Source: a virus. From it: 43,448 nucleotides of DNA. Made by a program: the position numbers and the translations under genes. Positions 19,882 through 28,302 of the stretch are shown here, piece by piece. The notes beneath the pieces were generated by a model. That model saw only the letters and a program-made list of their open reading frames with translations. It was not told the DNA's origin and did no database searches. The stretch covers positions 1 to 43,448 of IMG/VR virus record IMGVR_UViG_3300044950_000601; one strand, given 5' to 3'. Every line of letters starts with the position of its first letter. Within the stretch, counting starts at the first letter, position 1.

Positions 19882-22005
19882 ATGGGCGTCTTGTCGAGTG
19901 CGGCACGTGCTTGTCGTTCCGCTGCTTCGGTTCTGGAGCGGCGGTCTTCGGTGCATCCGGCGCGGCTGGACGATCCTCGGAAGATGTTCTATGGGGTGTC
20001 GGGTGAGGATGCCACGGGGCTTGAGCTTGGCGAAGGGGAGGTGTTGGGGTGGCCCGCACTGATTCAGGCGCTTCGGATGATCTCGTGGGGCATTGGCTTG
20101 ATGCCGTGCCACATTTACGAGCGGACCGGGGACGGCAAGGGCAAACTTAAGGCGGCGGAAGAACATCCGCTTCACTGGGTGCTTCACGACGAGCCCCACG
20201 TGGAATATACGCCGTTTGAATTCAACTCGGCTATGGCGTTTCGGGCCGCGTTCCAAGGGGATGCCTACGCGCAGATCATGTCGAAGAATGGTTTCGTGAC
20301 TTCGCTCTTCCCGATGGATACGCACCGGATGACGGCGAAAAGGCTGAATGGCGCGCTCTATTTCGAGTACCAGGAGAACGGCGCGAAGAAGCTTTTCCCC
20401 GCTGATCAGATCCTCCACATCAAAGGCTTCAACGACGGCGGGATCCTCGGCTTTGCCCTGAACCAGCTATCGCGGACGACGCTCGCTAAGGGTGTGGCCA
20501 TGGATCGATTCGGCGCGCGGGTCTTCAAGAACGGTATGACGGGCGGTGCGGTGATCGAAGCCGAACAGCCGTTCAAGTTTCCCAACGACGACGAGAAGAA
20601 ACGGTTTTACGACAAGATCCAGGAGTCCATGAGCGGCCAGGACAACTGGCACCGGGTGATCGGACTGCCCTACGGCATGAAGATGAAGAACCTCGGGGTG
20701 AGTCCGAAAGACGCTCAGCTTATCGAGGGGCTGACCTTTCAGGTGCAGGACATTTCGCGGCTTACGGGCGTTCCTCCTTCCCTTCTCATGGAACTGAGCC
20801 GCAGCACCTTCACGAATACGGAGCAACAGATGCTCCAGTTCATTCAGCTTTGTCTTGGTCCGTGGATCGTGAACATCGAGCAGCGCTACAAAAAGAGCCT
20901 GCTGCTCAGCATGGACGAGCGGAAAAAATACGTGATCAAGTTTTTGGTCGACGCGCTTCTCAGAACCGATCTCAAAACTCAGAACGACGCACTTCGTGTG
21001 GCAGTCGGCCAACCCTGGATGTCGGTCAATGAGGCGCGCGACCTGAAAGAACTCCAGCCCCTTGAGGGCGAGCAGTATAACGAGGTGGCGCTGCCGCTGA
21101 ATATGGCATCGCCTGGTGGGGATCCTGGGCTGACGCCGGAGGCACCAGCACCTGCAACGCAGACCCCTGCGCAAGACGGGGATGCGGACACAGGGCAGAG
21201 GAAGACGCGGGACGCGAAGGCTACGGTGGAGCAGCGGGCTTCGAAGCTGAGCGCGGTGAAGGCGCGGGTGGGGCTTCGGGATGTGTTTCGGCCTTTGCTT
21301 GAGGATGCCTATGGGCGCCAGATGCGGGCGGAAATTCGCGAGGTGACGAAGCTGGTGGACAAGCACCTGGGGACGGAGGGCCGCGCTACGCGGGACGCTT
21401 CGAGCCTGGGGGCGTCGCTTGAGAAGTACTACAACAACAACCCGGCCTATGCGGCGGCCCTGGAGAAGATCCTGGGTCCGGTGATGCGGTCCTATGCGAA
21501 TGCGGTGAAGCGTGCGGTGGAAGGCGAACTGGGTGGGCCGGTGCCGGACCTCGGGGACTTCATCGACAACTACACGAAGGGCTTCACGGCACGCCAGGCG
21601 GAGAGCCACCTGGGGCAGTTGCTTGCCCTGGTGCGCGATTCGGAAGACCCCTACGCCTCAGTCAATGAACGGCTGAAAGAATGGGGCATCGGGCGCAGTG
21701 GCGGCGCGGGTAAGACGGCGGCTGAGAAGCTGGCGGGGCGCGAGGCGATCCAGTGGGGTGATGCGGTGGCGCGTGAGTCGATGCGCCGTGCCGGTGTGAC
21801 CCAGTTGGTCTGGATTGCGAACGGAACGGCCTGCCCGATCTGCCAGGAGCTTGACGGCTCGGTGGTGGGGATTGAAGACGGCTTCGTGGAAGCAAGCGAC
21901 GAGATCGATCCGGCGGATGACGAGGTGAGCCCGCTGAAGGTTTACAGCAAAGTGCTTCACCCACCTTTGCACAACGGCTGCGAATGCATGCTGGCGGCGG
22001 GCTGA
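19882..22005 (+). CDS. Portal protein fused to MuF-like head morphogenesis domain, 707 aa
   Basis: The start is uncertain: the ATG at 19882 has a weak ribosome site, and the frame is open back to 19801. Residues 1-420 match HK97-type portals (WPALIQALRMISWGIGLMPCHIY, HVEYTPFEFNSAMAFRAAFQGDAYAQI, DISRLTGVPPSLL, LGPWIVNIEQ). After a Pro/Ala/Thr linker, the last 230 residues resemble phage Mu gpF and end with CPICQELDGSVVG and HPPLHNGCEC. In most phages these are separate genes. Here portal and minor head protein are one chain, so 12 copies would enter each head. Confidence 0.88.
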   Translation: MGVLSSAARACRSAASVLERRSSVHPARLDDPRKMFYGVSGEDATGLELGEGEVLGWPALIQALRMISWGIGLMPCHIYERTGDGKGKLKAAEEHPLHWVLHDEPHVEYTPFEFNSAMAFRAAFQGDAYAQIMSKNGFVTSLFPMDTHRMTAKRLNGALYFEYQENGAKKLFPADQILHIKGFNDGGILGFALNQLSRTTLAKGVAMDRFGARVFKNGMTGGAVIEAEQPFKFPNDDEKKRFYDKIQESMSGQDNWHRVIGLPYGMKMKNLGVSPKDAQLIEGLTFQVQDISRLTGVPPSLLMELSRSTFTNTEQQMLQFIQLCLGPWIVNIEQRYKKSLLLSMDERKKYVIKFLVDALLRTDLKTQNDALRVAVGQPWMSVNEARDLKELQPLEGEQYNEVALPLNMASPGGDPGLTPEAPAPATQTPAQDGDADTGQRKTRDAKATVEQRASKLSAVKARVGLRDVFRPLLEDAYGRQMRAEIREVTKLVDKHLGTEGRATRDASSLGASLEKYYNNNPAYAAALEKILGPVMRSYANAVKRAVEGELGGPVPDLGDFIDNYTKGFTARQAESHLGQLLALVRDSEDPYASVNERLKEWGIGRSGGAGKTAAEKLAGREAIQWGDAVARESMRRAGVTQLVWIANGTACPICQELDGSVVGIEDGFVEASDEIDPADDEVSPLKVYSKVLHPPLHNGCECMLAAG

Positions 22006-22007
22006 GG

Positions 22008-22049
22008 GAATTATGAATTACGAATTGCGAATGACGAATGACATGGAGG
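22008..22049 (+). repeat. GAATTAT-type heptamer array carrying the protease ribosome site
   Basis: Six 7-nt units run GAATTAT, GAATTAC, GAATTGC, GAATGAC, GAATGAC, ATGGAGG. The final unit supplies GGAGG for the GTG start at 22057. Confidence 0.9.
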
Positions 22050-22056
22050 GTTCGCG

Positions 22057-22758
22057 GTGAAAGGGCTTATTGAGAGACGTGCGGTGCCTTTCGAGGTGCG
22101 GGCGAGCGAGGACGGAAAGCCGAAGTTGCGCGGGCTGGCGGTGGTCTTCAATTCGGAGACGGTGATTGGTGGCGAATTTCGCGAGGTGGTTCGTCCTGGT
22201 GCGCTGACGAAGACGATTGCAGAGCGTGACATCAAGATGCTTTGGAACCATGACACGAACTTTCCCATGGGTTCCACGCGGGCCGGAACGCTTTCGCTAT
22301 ACGAGAGTGCGCGGGGGCTGGAGGTGGACAACGATCCGCCGAGCCTCGGCATGAATGCCGGGTTCCTTGAGAGCATCGAACGGGGCGACGTGAGCCAGAT
22401 GAGCTTTGGCTTCGAGGTGATCAAGGAGAACGTGGTGCGCGCGGAAGGCGAGATGCTTTTGCGCGAGATCCTTGAGGTGAAATTGTGGGAGGTGAGCCCG
22501 GTGACGTTCCCCGCTTATACCGACACCGAGATCGGTACACGGGCGGCGGAAGTACGGGCGGGCTGGGTTAAAGAAGGCATTTTGCCGGATTCGCTTGTGC
22601 GGTCCGGAGACGATAACGCCGAAGGCGACACCACTCCGGAGCCGGACCCCAGTGCGGTCCACTCTGTCGAGCCGGGCGGGGAGGCGACGATGGACAGAAA
22701 CAACGCGAGGGCAATGCGGGCGCTACTGCTGGCAACCCTGGAGAAAGAACTATGCTGA
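22057..22758 (+). CDS. Prohead protease, HK97/U35 family, 233 aa
   Basis: GTG start with GGAGG 7 nt upstream. The catalytic His is in MLWNHDT (H65), the Ser in QMSFGF (S116) and a Glu near 140 in ILEVKLWEVSPVTFPAY, giving the S78/U35-type triad. It would cleave capsid precursor N-termini during maturation. The C-terminal 70 residues are a variable acidic tail. The capsid ATG lies 7 nt before its stop, so the two are coupled. Confidence 0.92.
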   Translation: MKGLIERRAVPFEVRASEDGKPKLRGLAVVFNSETVIGGEFREVVRPGALTKTIAERDIKMLWNHDTNFPMGSTRAGTLSLYESARGLEVDNDPPSLGMNAGFLESIERGDVSQMSFGFEVIKENVVRAEGEMLLREILEVKLWEVSPVTFPAYTDTEIGTRAAEVRAGWVKEGILPDSLVRSGDDNAEGDTTPEPDPSAVHSVEPGGEATMDRNNARAMRALLLATLEKELC

Positions 22759-23975
22759 ACGCATTACGTCAGAAACGGGCTAAGGCCCTGAGCGATGCAC
22801 AGGCGATTGACGCCCGTGCGCATGGTGAGAACCGGGACATCAACGCGGAAGAGCGCGGGCAGTTTGAAGCGTTCATGGCGGATTACACCGCTTTGGGCGA
22901 TCAGATCCAGCGCAAAGAAATGTTGGAGCGTGAGACGCTGCGCCTGGCCGAGTTGACCAATGAGCAGGTAGACCTTAACAGCGGCGTCGAACATCGCTCT
23001 GTTACCCCTGAATCTGAACTTCGCGCCCGTCAGTACAAGGCGTATGAGGGCTGGTTGCGCAGCGGCCAGATGGGTCCGGAATTCCGCGCGCTTCAGGTGG
23101 ATCAGGATGTGACCGGCGGTTACCTCCAGACCCCTCAGCAGATGGTGACCCAGTTGCTCAAGGCTGTTGATAACCAGGTCTTCATGCGGCAGCTTGGCAC
23201 CGTCTATCGCGTGCCGAACGCCGAGAGCCTGGGTGTTCCCAGCCTTGACGCTGACCCGGCTGACCCGACCCGCACCACGGAAATTCTTTCCGGCGATGAA
23301 GACAGCACCATGGCCCTGGGCAAGCGCAAGCTGACCCCGACGCCCTATGCCATTCGCCTGAAGTCTTCCCAGACCCTGCTTCGGAAGGTGCCCTCGGCTG
23401 GCGCCCTTATCGAAGAGCGCCTGGCCTACAAGATGGCTGTGGTTGACGAGAACGCTTTCATGAACGGCGACGGCGGCGATTCGCCCCTGGGCGTGTTCAC
23501 TGCAAGCGCGAATGGTGTGCCCACCAGCCGCGACTACAACACCGACATGACCACCACGGCCCCGACCTTCGACGGGCTGTTGGGCATGAAGTACACCCTG
23601 AACGAAGCCTATTGGGGCAACGCTGGAACCCGGTGGATCTTCCACCCCGACTGCATGCTGAAGATCGCGAAGATCAAGGACGGTGAAGGCCGCTACCTGC
23701 TGCGCGAGAACGTGGCCTCGGGCGAGGGTGACACCATCTTCGGCATCCCCGTGGCGCTGAGTCGCTACGCCCCGAACACCTTCACCGCGGGCCTGTATTT
23801 CGGGATCCTCGGTGACCTGAGTTACTACTGGATCGCCGATGCGCTTGACCTTCGGATCCAGCGGGTGAACGAGCTCTACGCCGCGACCGACCAGGTTGGT
23901 TTCTTCGCGCGCGCGGAAGATGACGGCATGCCGGTGCTTGCCGAGGCGTTTGTTCGCGGGAAACTGGCTTCATAG
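22752..23975 (+). CDS. Major capsid protein, HK97 fold, 407 aa
   Basis: GGAGAAAG precedes the ATG. Residues 1-105 are a charged helical delta-domain (scaffold), cleaved off in HK97-like phages by the protease encoded upstream. From about 110 the mature capsid begins (DQDVTGGYLQTPQQM), with typical elements GALIEERLAYKMAVVDENAFMNGDG, NAGTRWIFHPDCML and IFGIPVALS. The stop codon TAG forms the first bases of the following AGTCTGG array. Confidence 0.93.
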   Translation: MLNALRQKRAKALSDAQAIDARAHGENRDINAEERGQFEAFMADYTALGDQIQRKEMLERETLRLAELTNEQVDLNSGVEHRSVTPESELRARQYKAYEGWLRSGQMGPEFRALQVDQDVTGGYLQTPQQMVTQLLKAVDNQVFMRQLGTVYRVPNAESLGVPSLDADPADPTRTTEILSGDEDSTMALGKRKLTPTPYAIRLKSSQTLLRKVPSAGALIEERLAYKMAVVDENAFMNGDGGDSPLGVFTASANGVPTSRDYNTDMTTTAPTFDGLLGMKYTLNEAYWGNAGTRWIFHPDCMLKIAKIKDGEGRYLLRENVASGEGDTIFGIPVALSRYAPNTFTAGLYFGILGDLSYYWIADALDLRIQRVNELYAATDQVGFFARAEDDGMPVLAEAFVRGKLAS

Positions 23976-24001
23976 TCTGGAGTCTGTAGTCCGGAGTCTG
24001 T
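23974..24001 (+). repeat. AGTCTGG heptamer array after the capsid gene
   Basis: AGTCTGG, AGTCTGT, AGTCCGG and AGTCTGT in tandem. The first unit overlaps the capsid stop codon. Confidence 0.9.
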
Positions 24002-24020
24002 AGGAAACAAAAACAATCAA

Positions 24021-24053
24021 CGCCTGGGCACGGCTAAAGGCACGGCCCAGGCG
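24021..24053 (+). other. Leader hairpin before a structural gene
   Basis: CGCCTGGGC (24021-24029) pairs perfectly with GCCCAGGCG (24045-24053). The ribosome site GAAAGGA follows directly, with the ATG at 24070. The hairpin may protect the transcript end or control translation of an abundant virion protein. Confidence 0.6.
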
Positions 24054-24069
24054 CGAAAGGAATAACGAC

Positions 24070-24507
24070 ATGAGCTTTTTGAAGAACAACGTTTTGTCGG
24101 TAGGCGAAGCGGCGGGCGCTGCGAATACCACGGCACTCACCAGTGAGATCGTTGACATGAGCGGTTTCGACACCGTGACGTTCATCGCCTTGACCGGCGA
24201 CGTGACGAGCGGGTGCGTGCTGGGCCTGAACATCGAGCACGGCGACGTGGCTGCTGGCAGCGACATGGCCGACACCACGATCAACGCAGCCTTCACGGCT
24301 GGCGCGAGTGATGCGGACAGCAAGATCCTGGCCGTGGAACTGCACAAGCCGACCAAGCGCTATGCCCGCGCGGTGCTGACCCGCACCACGCAGAATGCTG
24401 TGGTGGGCGGGATCATCGCGATCCAGTCCGAGCCGAGCAAGGCGCCAGTGACCCAGGACGCGACCGTGATCGATCACGAGATCGGTATCAGTTCGCCGTC
24501 CGCTTAA
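24070..24507 (+). CDS. Putative head decoration or structural protein, 145 aa
   Basis: It lies directly after the major capsid gene, behind its own leader hairpin and ribosome site and followed by another hairpin, as expected for a highly made virion protein. It is Ala/Thr/Gly-rich and beta-prone (VDMSGFDTVTFIALTGDV). A capsid decoration protein is my best guess. Confidence 0.65.
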   Translation: MSFLKNNVLSVGEAAGAANTTALTSEIVDMSGFDTVTFIALTGDVTSGCVLGLNIEHGDVAAGSDMADTTINAAFTAGASDADSKILAVELHKPTKRYARAVLTRTTQNAVVGGIIAIQSEPSKAPVTQDATVIDHEIGISSPSA

Positions 24508-24557
24508 TGATCTCTTTCCTTCTGCTGGGCCTGTCGCCTTGTAGGGTTGCCATGGTT

Positions 24558-24583
24558 GGGGGTGGTGCGCGAGTGCCACCCCC
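24558..24583 (+). terminator. GC-rich hairpin after the decoration gene
   Basis: GGGGGTGG (24558-24565) pairs with CCACCCCC (24576-24583) around a 10-nt loop. No T-run follows. It may partly terminate or protect the abundant capsid mRNA upstream. Confidence 0.5.
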
Positions 24584-24598
24584 ACTCCTGGGCGGAAA

Positions 24599-24626
24599 GA
24601 ATTATGAATTATGAATTATGAATTAT
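24599..24626 (+). repeat. GAATTAT heptamer array, four perfect copies
   Basis: Four identical GAATTAT units run into AAAGGGG, the ribosome site for 24641. Each ATGA within the array is a stop-start overlap, and successive copies fall in different frames. Confidence 0.95.
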
Positions 24627-24640
24627 GAAAGGGGATGGTG

Positions 24641-24901
24641 ATGCGTGTGAAGGTTCACCTGCTGAAGCGGGTTGCGGGGCCGGATGGGAATTTTCCGTCC
24701 GGTCGGACGATTGAGGTTTCTGAGGCGCAGGCGAAAGACCTGGTGGCTGATGGTGCTGCGGAACGGATTGACGCGATGGTGCCGTATGTGAGTCTGGAGT
24801 CTGGAGTCCGGAGTCCGGAGGAAGAGAAGGCACCAAAGAGCAAGCGGGAGACGGCGGTTGATAAGGGTTCTTCGAAGCGGGAAAAGGCGGACGAAAAGTA
24901 G
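24641..24901 (+). CDS. Small head/neck-region protein with repeat-derived segment, 86 aa
   Basis: The ATG at 24641 is favoured over 24635 because AGGGG then has 6-nt spacing. Residues 1-47 (MRVKVHLLKRVAGPDGNF...AAERID) resemble small phage proteins of about 50-80 aa found near capsid genes. From about residue 51 the sequence is read from AGTCTGG heptamers (VSLESGVRSPEEEK) and then becomes Lys/Glu-rich. The tail is probably a late addition. Confidence 0.65.
   Translation: MRVKVHLLKRVAGPDGNFPSGRTIEVSEAQAKDLVADGAAERIDAMVPYVSLESGVRSPEEEKAPKSKRETAVDKGSSKREKADEK
24791..24818 (+). repeat. AGTCTGG heptamer array within a gene
   Basis: AGTCTGG twice, then AGTCCGG twice, translated in frame inside the 24641 gene. 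Confidence 0.9.
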
Positions 24902-24927
24902 TCTGGAGTCTGGAGTCTGGAGTCTTT
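24900..24927 (+). repeat. AGTCTGG heptamer array after the 24641 gene
   Basis: Three AGTCTGG units and AGTCTTT; the gene's TAG stop overlaps the first unit. A small hairpin (GCGCG/CGCGG) and GGGAG follow before the next ATG. Confidence 0.9.
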
Positions 24928-24965
24928 AGGAAACAAGACGCGCGTTGCGCGGGAGAATATAGAAC

Positions 24966-25376
24966 ATGAGCTACAACAGGAAAGTTTACGAGAAGCAGGG
25001 CGCGGACGAGTTGCACGTTTCGGACGAGGGCCGGATCCGGCTGGATGGCGCTGCGGTGATTGAGGCGGAAACGGCGGCGGTAACGCTGAGCACGAACGCC
25101 GGAACGCTGAGCAAGCGCATGGGCCTGATCACGACTGAGGCATTGACCACGGCGGCTGGCGCGGCGGTGACCTTGACGATCACCAATACCCTCTGCGCTG
25201 CTGCGGACATCCTCCGCGTATGGCGCCAGGGCGGTACGAGCGACGAAGGCACGGAGATCTTCTATGGCATCCCCGCTGCCGGCAGCTTCACGATCCTGCT
25301 GGAGAACCGTCACGCGAGTGCGGCGTTTGATGGCACGTTCATCTTCGGCTTCGAGATCATCAAGCAAGCAGCTTAA
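24966..25376 (+). CDS. Putative structural protein, 136 aa
   Basis: Preceded by a GCGCG-TTG-CGCGG hairpin and GGGAG. The sequence is beta-rich, with Ala/Thr repeats (TEALTTAAGAAVTLTITNTL) and a compact C-terminal half (FTILLENRHASAAFDGTFIFGF). It resembles the proteins at 25439 and 28303 in style. A role on head or tail surface is likely from position only. Confidence 0.65.
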   Translation: MSYNRKVYEKQGADELHVSDEGRIRLDGAAVIEAETAAVTLSTNAGTLSKRMGLITTEALTTAAGAAVTLTITNTLCAAADILRVWRQGGTSDEGTEIFYGIPAAGSFTILLENRHASAAFDGTFIFGFEIIKQAA

Positions 25377-25377
25377 G

Positions 25378-25405
25378 AGTCTGGAGTCCGTAGTCCGGAG
25401 TCTGG
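25378..25405 (+). repeat. AGTCTGG heptamer array
   Basis: AGTCTGG, AGTCCGT, AGTCCGG and AGTCTGG lie two bases after the TAA of the preceding gene. Confidence 0.9.
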
Positions 25406-25438
25406 AGGAAGAACGCGCTTTGCGCGGGAGTTTTGGCG

Positions 25439-25807
25439 ATGCATGTTCAACGATTTGTTGTGCCGGTTACGGTGGATGCGAGTGGCGATGCCACGGCGTA
25501 CAGCCCTGTGGTTACGGGGCGGGTGCTCCAGATTCATTATGTGAAGACGGACTACGCGAATGGCGTGGACTTCACGATCACGAGCGAGGCTACGGGCCAG
25601 CAGCTTTGGGTACAGGTGAACCAGGACTCGGCCGCTATCAAGGCACCGAGGCAGCCTACCTATGACGGGGTTGGGGTGGCGAGCCTGTATGCGGCTGGTG
25701 GTGAGCCGGTTGAGGATCACATTTATCTGGCGAATGACCGGGTGAAGATCGTTGTCGCTGCTGGTGGTGTTTCGAAGACGGGCACGTTCCACGTTGTGAT
25801 TGGGTAA
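25439..25807 (+). CDS. Putative structural protein, 122 aa
   Basis: The ATG at 25439 follows a CGCGC-TTT-GCGCG hairpin and GGGAG. It is a beta-rich protein (MHVQRFVVPVTVDASGDATAYSP...) with a regular strand pattern. No family is recognised. Confidence 0.65.
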   Translation: MHVQRFVVPVTVDASGDATAYSPVVTGRVLQIHYVKTDYANGVDFTITSEATGQQLWVQVNQDSAAIKAPRQPTYDGVGVASLYAAGGEPVEDHIYLANDRVKIVVAAGGVSKTGTFHVVIG

Positions 25808-25810
25808 CGC

Positions 25811-26620
25811 ATGAACCTCTATGCGACATTGACTGCTTTGAAGAGCGCGCTGAATGTGACGAGCACGGCGCGGGACTCGCTTTATCTGGAGCATCTGGCG
25901 GCGGCGAGTCGTCGGATTGAGCAGCATTGTGGCCGGGTGTTCTATGTGTCGAGCGCGGTGCGGTATTTCAATGCGCCGTCCGGTGACCTGGCCTGGCTGG
26001 ACGACTTCTGTAGTTTGTCGGCGCTTGCGATGGACAGCGATCTGGATGGAACCTTCGACGGTGAGACTTGGGTGGAGGGGACGGACTGGGTTTCGTTCCC
26101 CTACAACTCGTTCCCGAAGTTCGGCGTGGAGATGCACGTCAATGGTGACTACGGCTTCGTGGAGCAGCGGCGGTACATAAAGGCTACCGGTATCTTCGGG
26201 TATGGCGACGGGCTGAGCGCAAGCCCCTGGGACGCGAAGACGATCACGGGGACGGTGGCCAGCGTGGACGGCACGACACTGACGCTCAGCGCGGATGGGG
26301 TGGTCCAGGCGGGCCACACGATCCAGATCGGGACGGAGCAGATTTATGTGGAGAGCCTGGGCACGCTGAATGCCGTGGTGCTGCGCGGTGTGAATGGGAC
26401 CACTGCGGCGATTCATGCGGCGGCTGCGGTGAGCCTGGCGAAGTACCCGGTGGCGGTGGTGCGGGCTTGCGTGACGCTGGCGATCTCGGGGCTGAGTCGC
26501 GAGGGCAAGGCCGGGATGAAGACGGAGCGGATCGGGGACTACAGCTACACGCTTTCGGATGAAGGCGACGAAATGAAGTTTCTTGAGCGTGCGCTCATGG
26601 GCCTTGGAAAACTGGTATGA
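25811..26620 (+). CDS. Head-tail connector protein (gp6-like), 269 aa
   Basis: The N-terminal half (YATLTALKSALNVTSTARDSLYLEHLAAASRRIEQHCGRVF) is the helical gp6-like adaptor start. Residues about 150-210 are an inserted beta domain (TITGTVASVDGTTLTLSADG), with a helical end (VVRACVTLAISGL). Position before the joining protein supports the call: it would form a ring on the portal. Confidence 0.75.
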   Translation: MNLYATLTALKSALNVTSTARDSLYLEHLAAASRRIEQHCGRVFYVSSAVRYFNAPSGDLAWLDDFCSLSALAMDSDLDGTFDGETWVEGTDWVSFPYNSFPKFGVEMHVNGDYGFVEQRRYIKATGIFGYGDGLSASPWDAKTITGTVASVDGTTLTLSADGVVQAGHTIQIGTEQIYVESLGTLNAVVLRGVNGTTAAIHAAAAVSLAKYPVAVVRACVTLAISGLSREGKAGMKTERIGDYSYTLSDEGDEMKFLERALMGLGKLV

Positions 26621-26946
26621 GCTTCGACAGCCTGAAAAATACCACGATGGACGTATGGCGCGAGGGTTCGCCTTCGAAGAACGCTATCGGTGAGAGCGAG
26701 GGAACCTGGGGCGCCATCGAGGAGGCCGTGTCGGTGCGCTGGCAACCTACGGGCGGCGAGGAACGGACGGACGAGAGCAAGGCGGCGCTTCGGCTGGGTA
26801 AGGTTTGGTTTGACCTGGGGCTTGACCTTCGGGCTTCGGACCGCGTGGAGATCGACGGGGACTACTGGGAAGTGGTCACCGTGGATCCCGACGTTTCCGG
26901 GGCTGGCCACCATGGCGCGGCGGAACTTCGACAGGTGACGCTATGA
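26617..26946 (+). CDS. Head-tail joining/closure protein, 109 aa
   Basis: ATGA overlap with the connector. The pattern ASDRVEIDGDYWEVVTVDPDVSGAGHHGAAELRQV matches phage head-tail joining proteins (Phage_H_T_join, gp16/SPP1-like head closure). It would seal the DNA-filled head and dock the tail. Confidence 0.78.
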   Translation: MSFDSLKNTTMDVWREGSPSKNAIGESEGTWGAIEEAVSVRWQPTGGEERTDESKAALRLGKVWFDLGLDLRASDRVEIDGDYWEVVTVDPDVSGAGHHGAAELRQVTL

Positions 26947-27284
26947 AGGTGGGCATCCGCGCGAAGATCAACCTGGGCGGTAAAGACTGGGTGGCGCACG
27001 TGACCGGGCTGACCGGCGACCAGATCCAGCAGATGGGTCAGGACATCGCGGCGGAAGCGGAGCGCAATGTGGGCGCGATGAGCTTCATCGAGAGCACGGG
27101 CGAACTGAAGTCGAACATAGACTATCAGAAGACGGGCGCACTCAGTTGCCAGGTGTCGGCGGCGGCGGACCATTCGAGCTATATCGAGTGGGGCACGAAG
27201 TACATTGATCAGAAGATGCCTTTTATCTGGCCTGCTTATCGCAAGGTGAAGAAGGCTCTTCTGAGCGGGAAACCGTGGGTATGA
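26943..27284 (+). CDS. HK97 gp10-like neck/tail-completion protein, 113 aa
   Basis: ATGA overlap upstream. The C-terminal part YIEWGTKYI...MPFIWPAYRKVKKAL is the hallmark of HK97-gp10-like proteins. It joins tail to head. Confidence 0.85.
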   Translation: MKVGIRAKINLGGKDWVAHVTGLTGDQIQQMGQDIAAEAERNVGAMSFIESTGELKSNIDYQKTGALSCQVSAAADHSSYIEWGTKYIDQKMPFIWPAYRKVKKALLSGKPWV

Positions 27285-27688
27285 TTGACGCGGACGCGAT
27301 CCTGTATGCCTTCCTCACGGAGAGTGGGAACGCGCTATATAACCTGGTGGAGACGCGGATCGAGTATGGCCAGACGCCTGAGGGCTTTGACGATACGGCC
27401 ACGCAGTTGGTCTTCCTGCTGGATGATGGCGACCCGTACACGCGGGGGCAGATGGAGGATTGCACGTACCTCTTCCACTGCTACGGCGGTGCGGGGAAGT
27501 GGCGGGCGGCGAAGGCGGTCTATGAGGCACTTCGGGATCGCCTCCACAACGTGAACATGGAGACGGTGGGGGTGCTGGGTGTGATTATGGCGATGCATGC
27601 GGATGGCACCGGGGAGCCTATGACGCACCCCGGCACAAAACACAAGCTGGTAGTGGGCCGCTTTCGCGGCAAATTCAAGGAGATCTAA
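27281..27688 (+). CDS. Tail terminator-like protein (DUF3168-like), 135 aa
   Basis: The ATG at 27281 overlaps the previous stop. Start IDADAILYAFLTESGNALYNLVETRIEYG and a central YLFHCYGG...AAKAVYEALRDRLHN fit tail completion/terminator proteins located just before the tail tube gene. It would cap the tail tube. Confidence 0.7.
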   Translation: MIDADAILYAFLTESGNALYNLVETRIEYGQTPEGFDDTATQLVFLLDDGDPYTRGQMEDCTYLFHCYGGAGKWRAAKAVYEALRDRLHNVNMETVGVLGVIMAMHADGTGEPMTHPGTKHKLVVGRFRGKFKEI

Positions 27689-27691
27689 GAC

Positions 27692-28231
27692 ATGGGAACA
27701 GTTGCGAATCTTATTATTCCGAAGCCGGAAATTTACCTCGGGCCTGTTGCCCAGGCGATGCCGACGATTACCGGGACGCTCGGCGGAACGGTGAGCACTA
27801 CGGGCTTCACGAGCGTGGGCTTCCTCAGTGAGGGATCCAAGGCGTCTCTCGAGTTCATGGCGGAGCGGCGGAAGTTTCGCCCGATGAATAAGCTGACGCC
27901 GATTGGCGCGGCGAACATCACCAAGGGCGCAACGATCACGCTTACCCTGGCGGAGAGCGATGTGGCCGCGTGGGAAGTGGCCATGGCCTCAGCTGCTGAA
28001 ACGGGCGGGGTGGTGACGGACAACGACGACGGCACGATCAATTTCTATCAGATGCTGATCATTACGGCGGCCAAGGTGTGGCAGTTCCGCATGGTTGCGG
28101 CGGATGAGAACGCCAAGAGCGAACTGGACGACACGCAGGAAGAGCAGATCGAGGTGGTCTTCGAGGCTTATGAATATGAGTCTGGGAGCGATGGCGAACG
28201 CGTTTGGAAGTGCCACACGCGGACGGCGTGA
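27692..28231 (+). CDS. Major tail (tube) protein candidate, 179 aa
   Basis: It sits between the tail terminator and the chaperones, the standard place for the tube protein. PEIYLGPVAQAMPTITGTLGG and the strand pattern to AYEYESGSDGERVWKCHT suit a tube fold. No sheath gene follows, so the phage is a siphovirus. Confidence 0.72.
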   Translation: MGTVANLIIPKPEIYLGPVAQAMPTITGTLGGTVSTTGFTSVGFLSEGSKASLEFMAERRKFRPMNKLTPIGAANITKGATITLTLAESDVAAWEVAMASAAETGGVVTDNDDGTINFYQMLIITAAKVWQFRMVAADENAKSELDDTQEEQIEVVFEAYEYESGSDGERVWKCHTRTA

Positions 28232-28232
28232 T

Positions 28233-28267
28233 GAATTATGAATTGTGAATTATGAATTACGAATGAA
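28233..28267 (+). repeat. GAATTAT heptamer array
   Basis: GAATTAT, GAATTGT, GAATTAT, GAATTAC and GAATGAA follow directly after the tail-tube stop. A short GCCC-TGC-GGGC hairpin and AGGAG come next. Confidence 0.9.
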
Positions 28268-28302
28268 GACGCCCTGCGGGCGGGAATAGGAGAATATGAG
28301 CA

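Noticed and set aside
20467-21609. Long minus-strand frame opposite the portal
   Set aside because: Antisense to a well-supported portal-MuF gene, with no domain.
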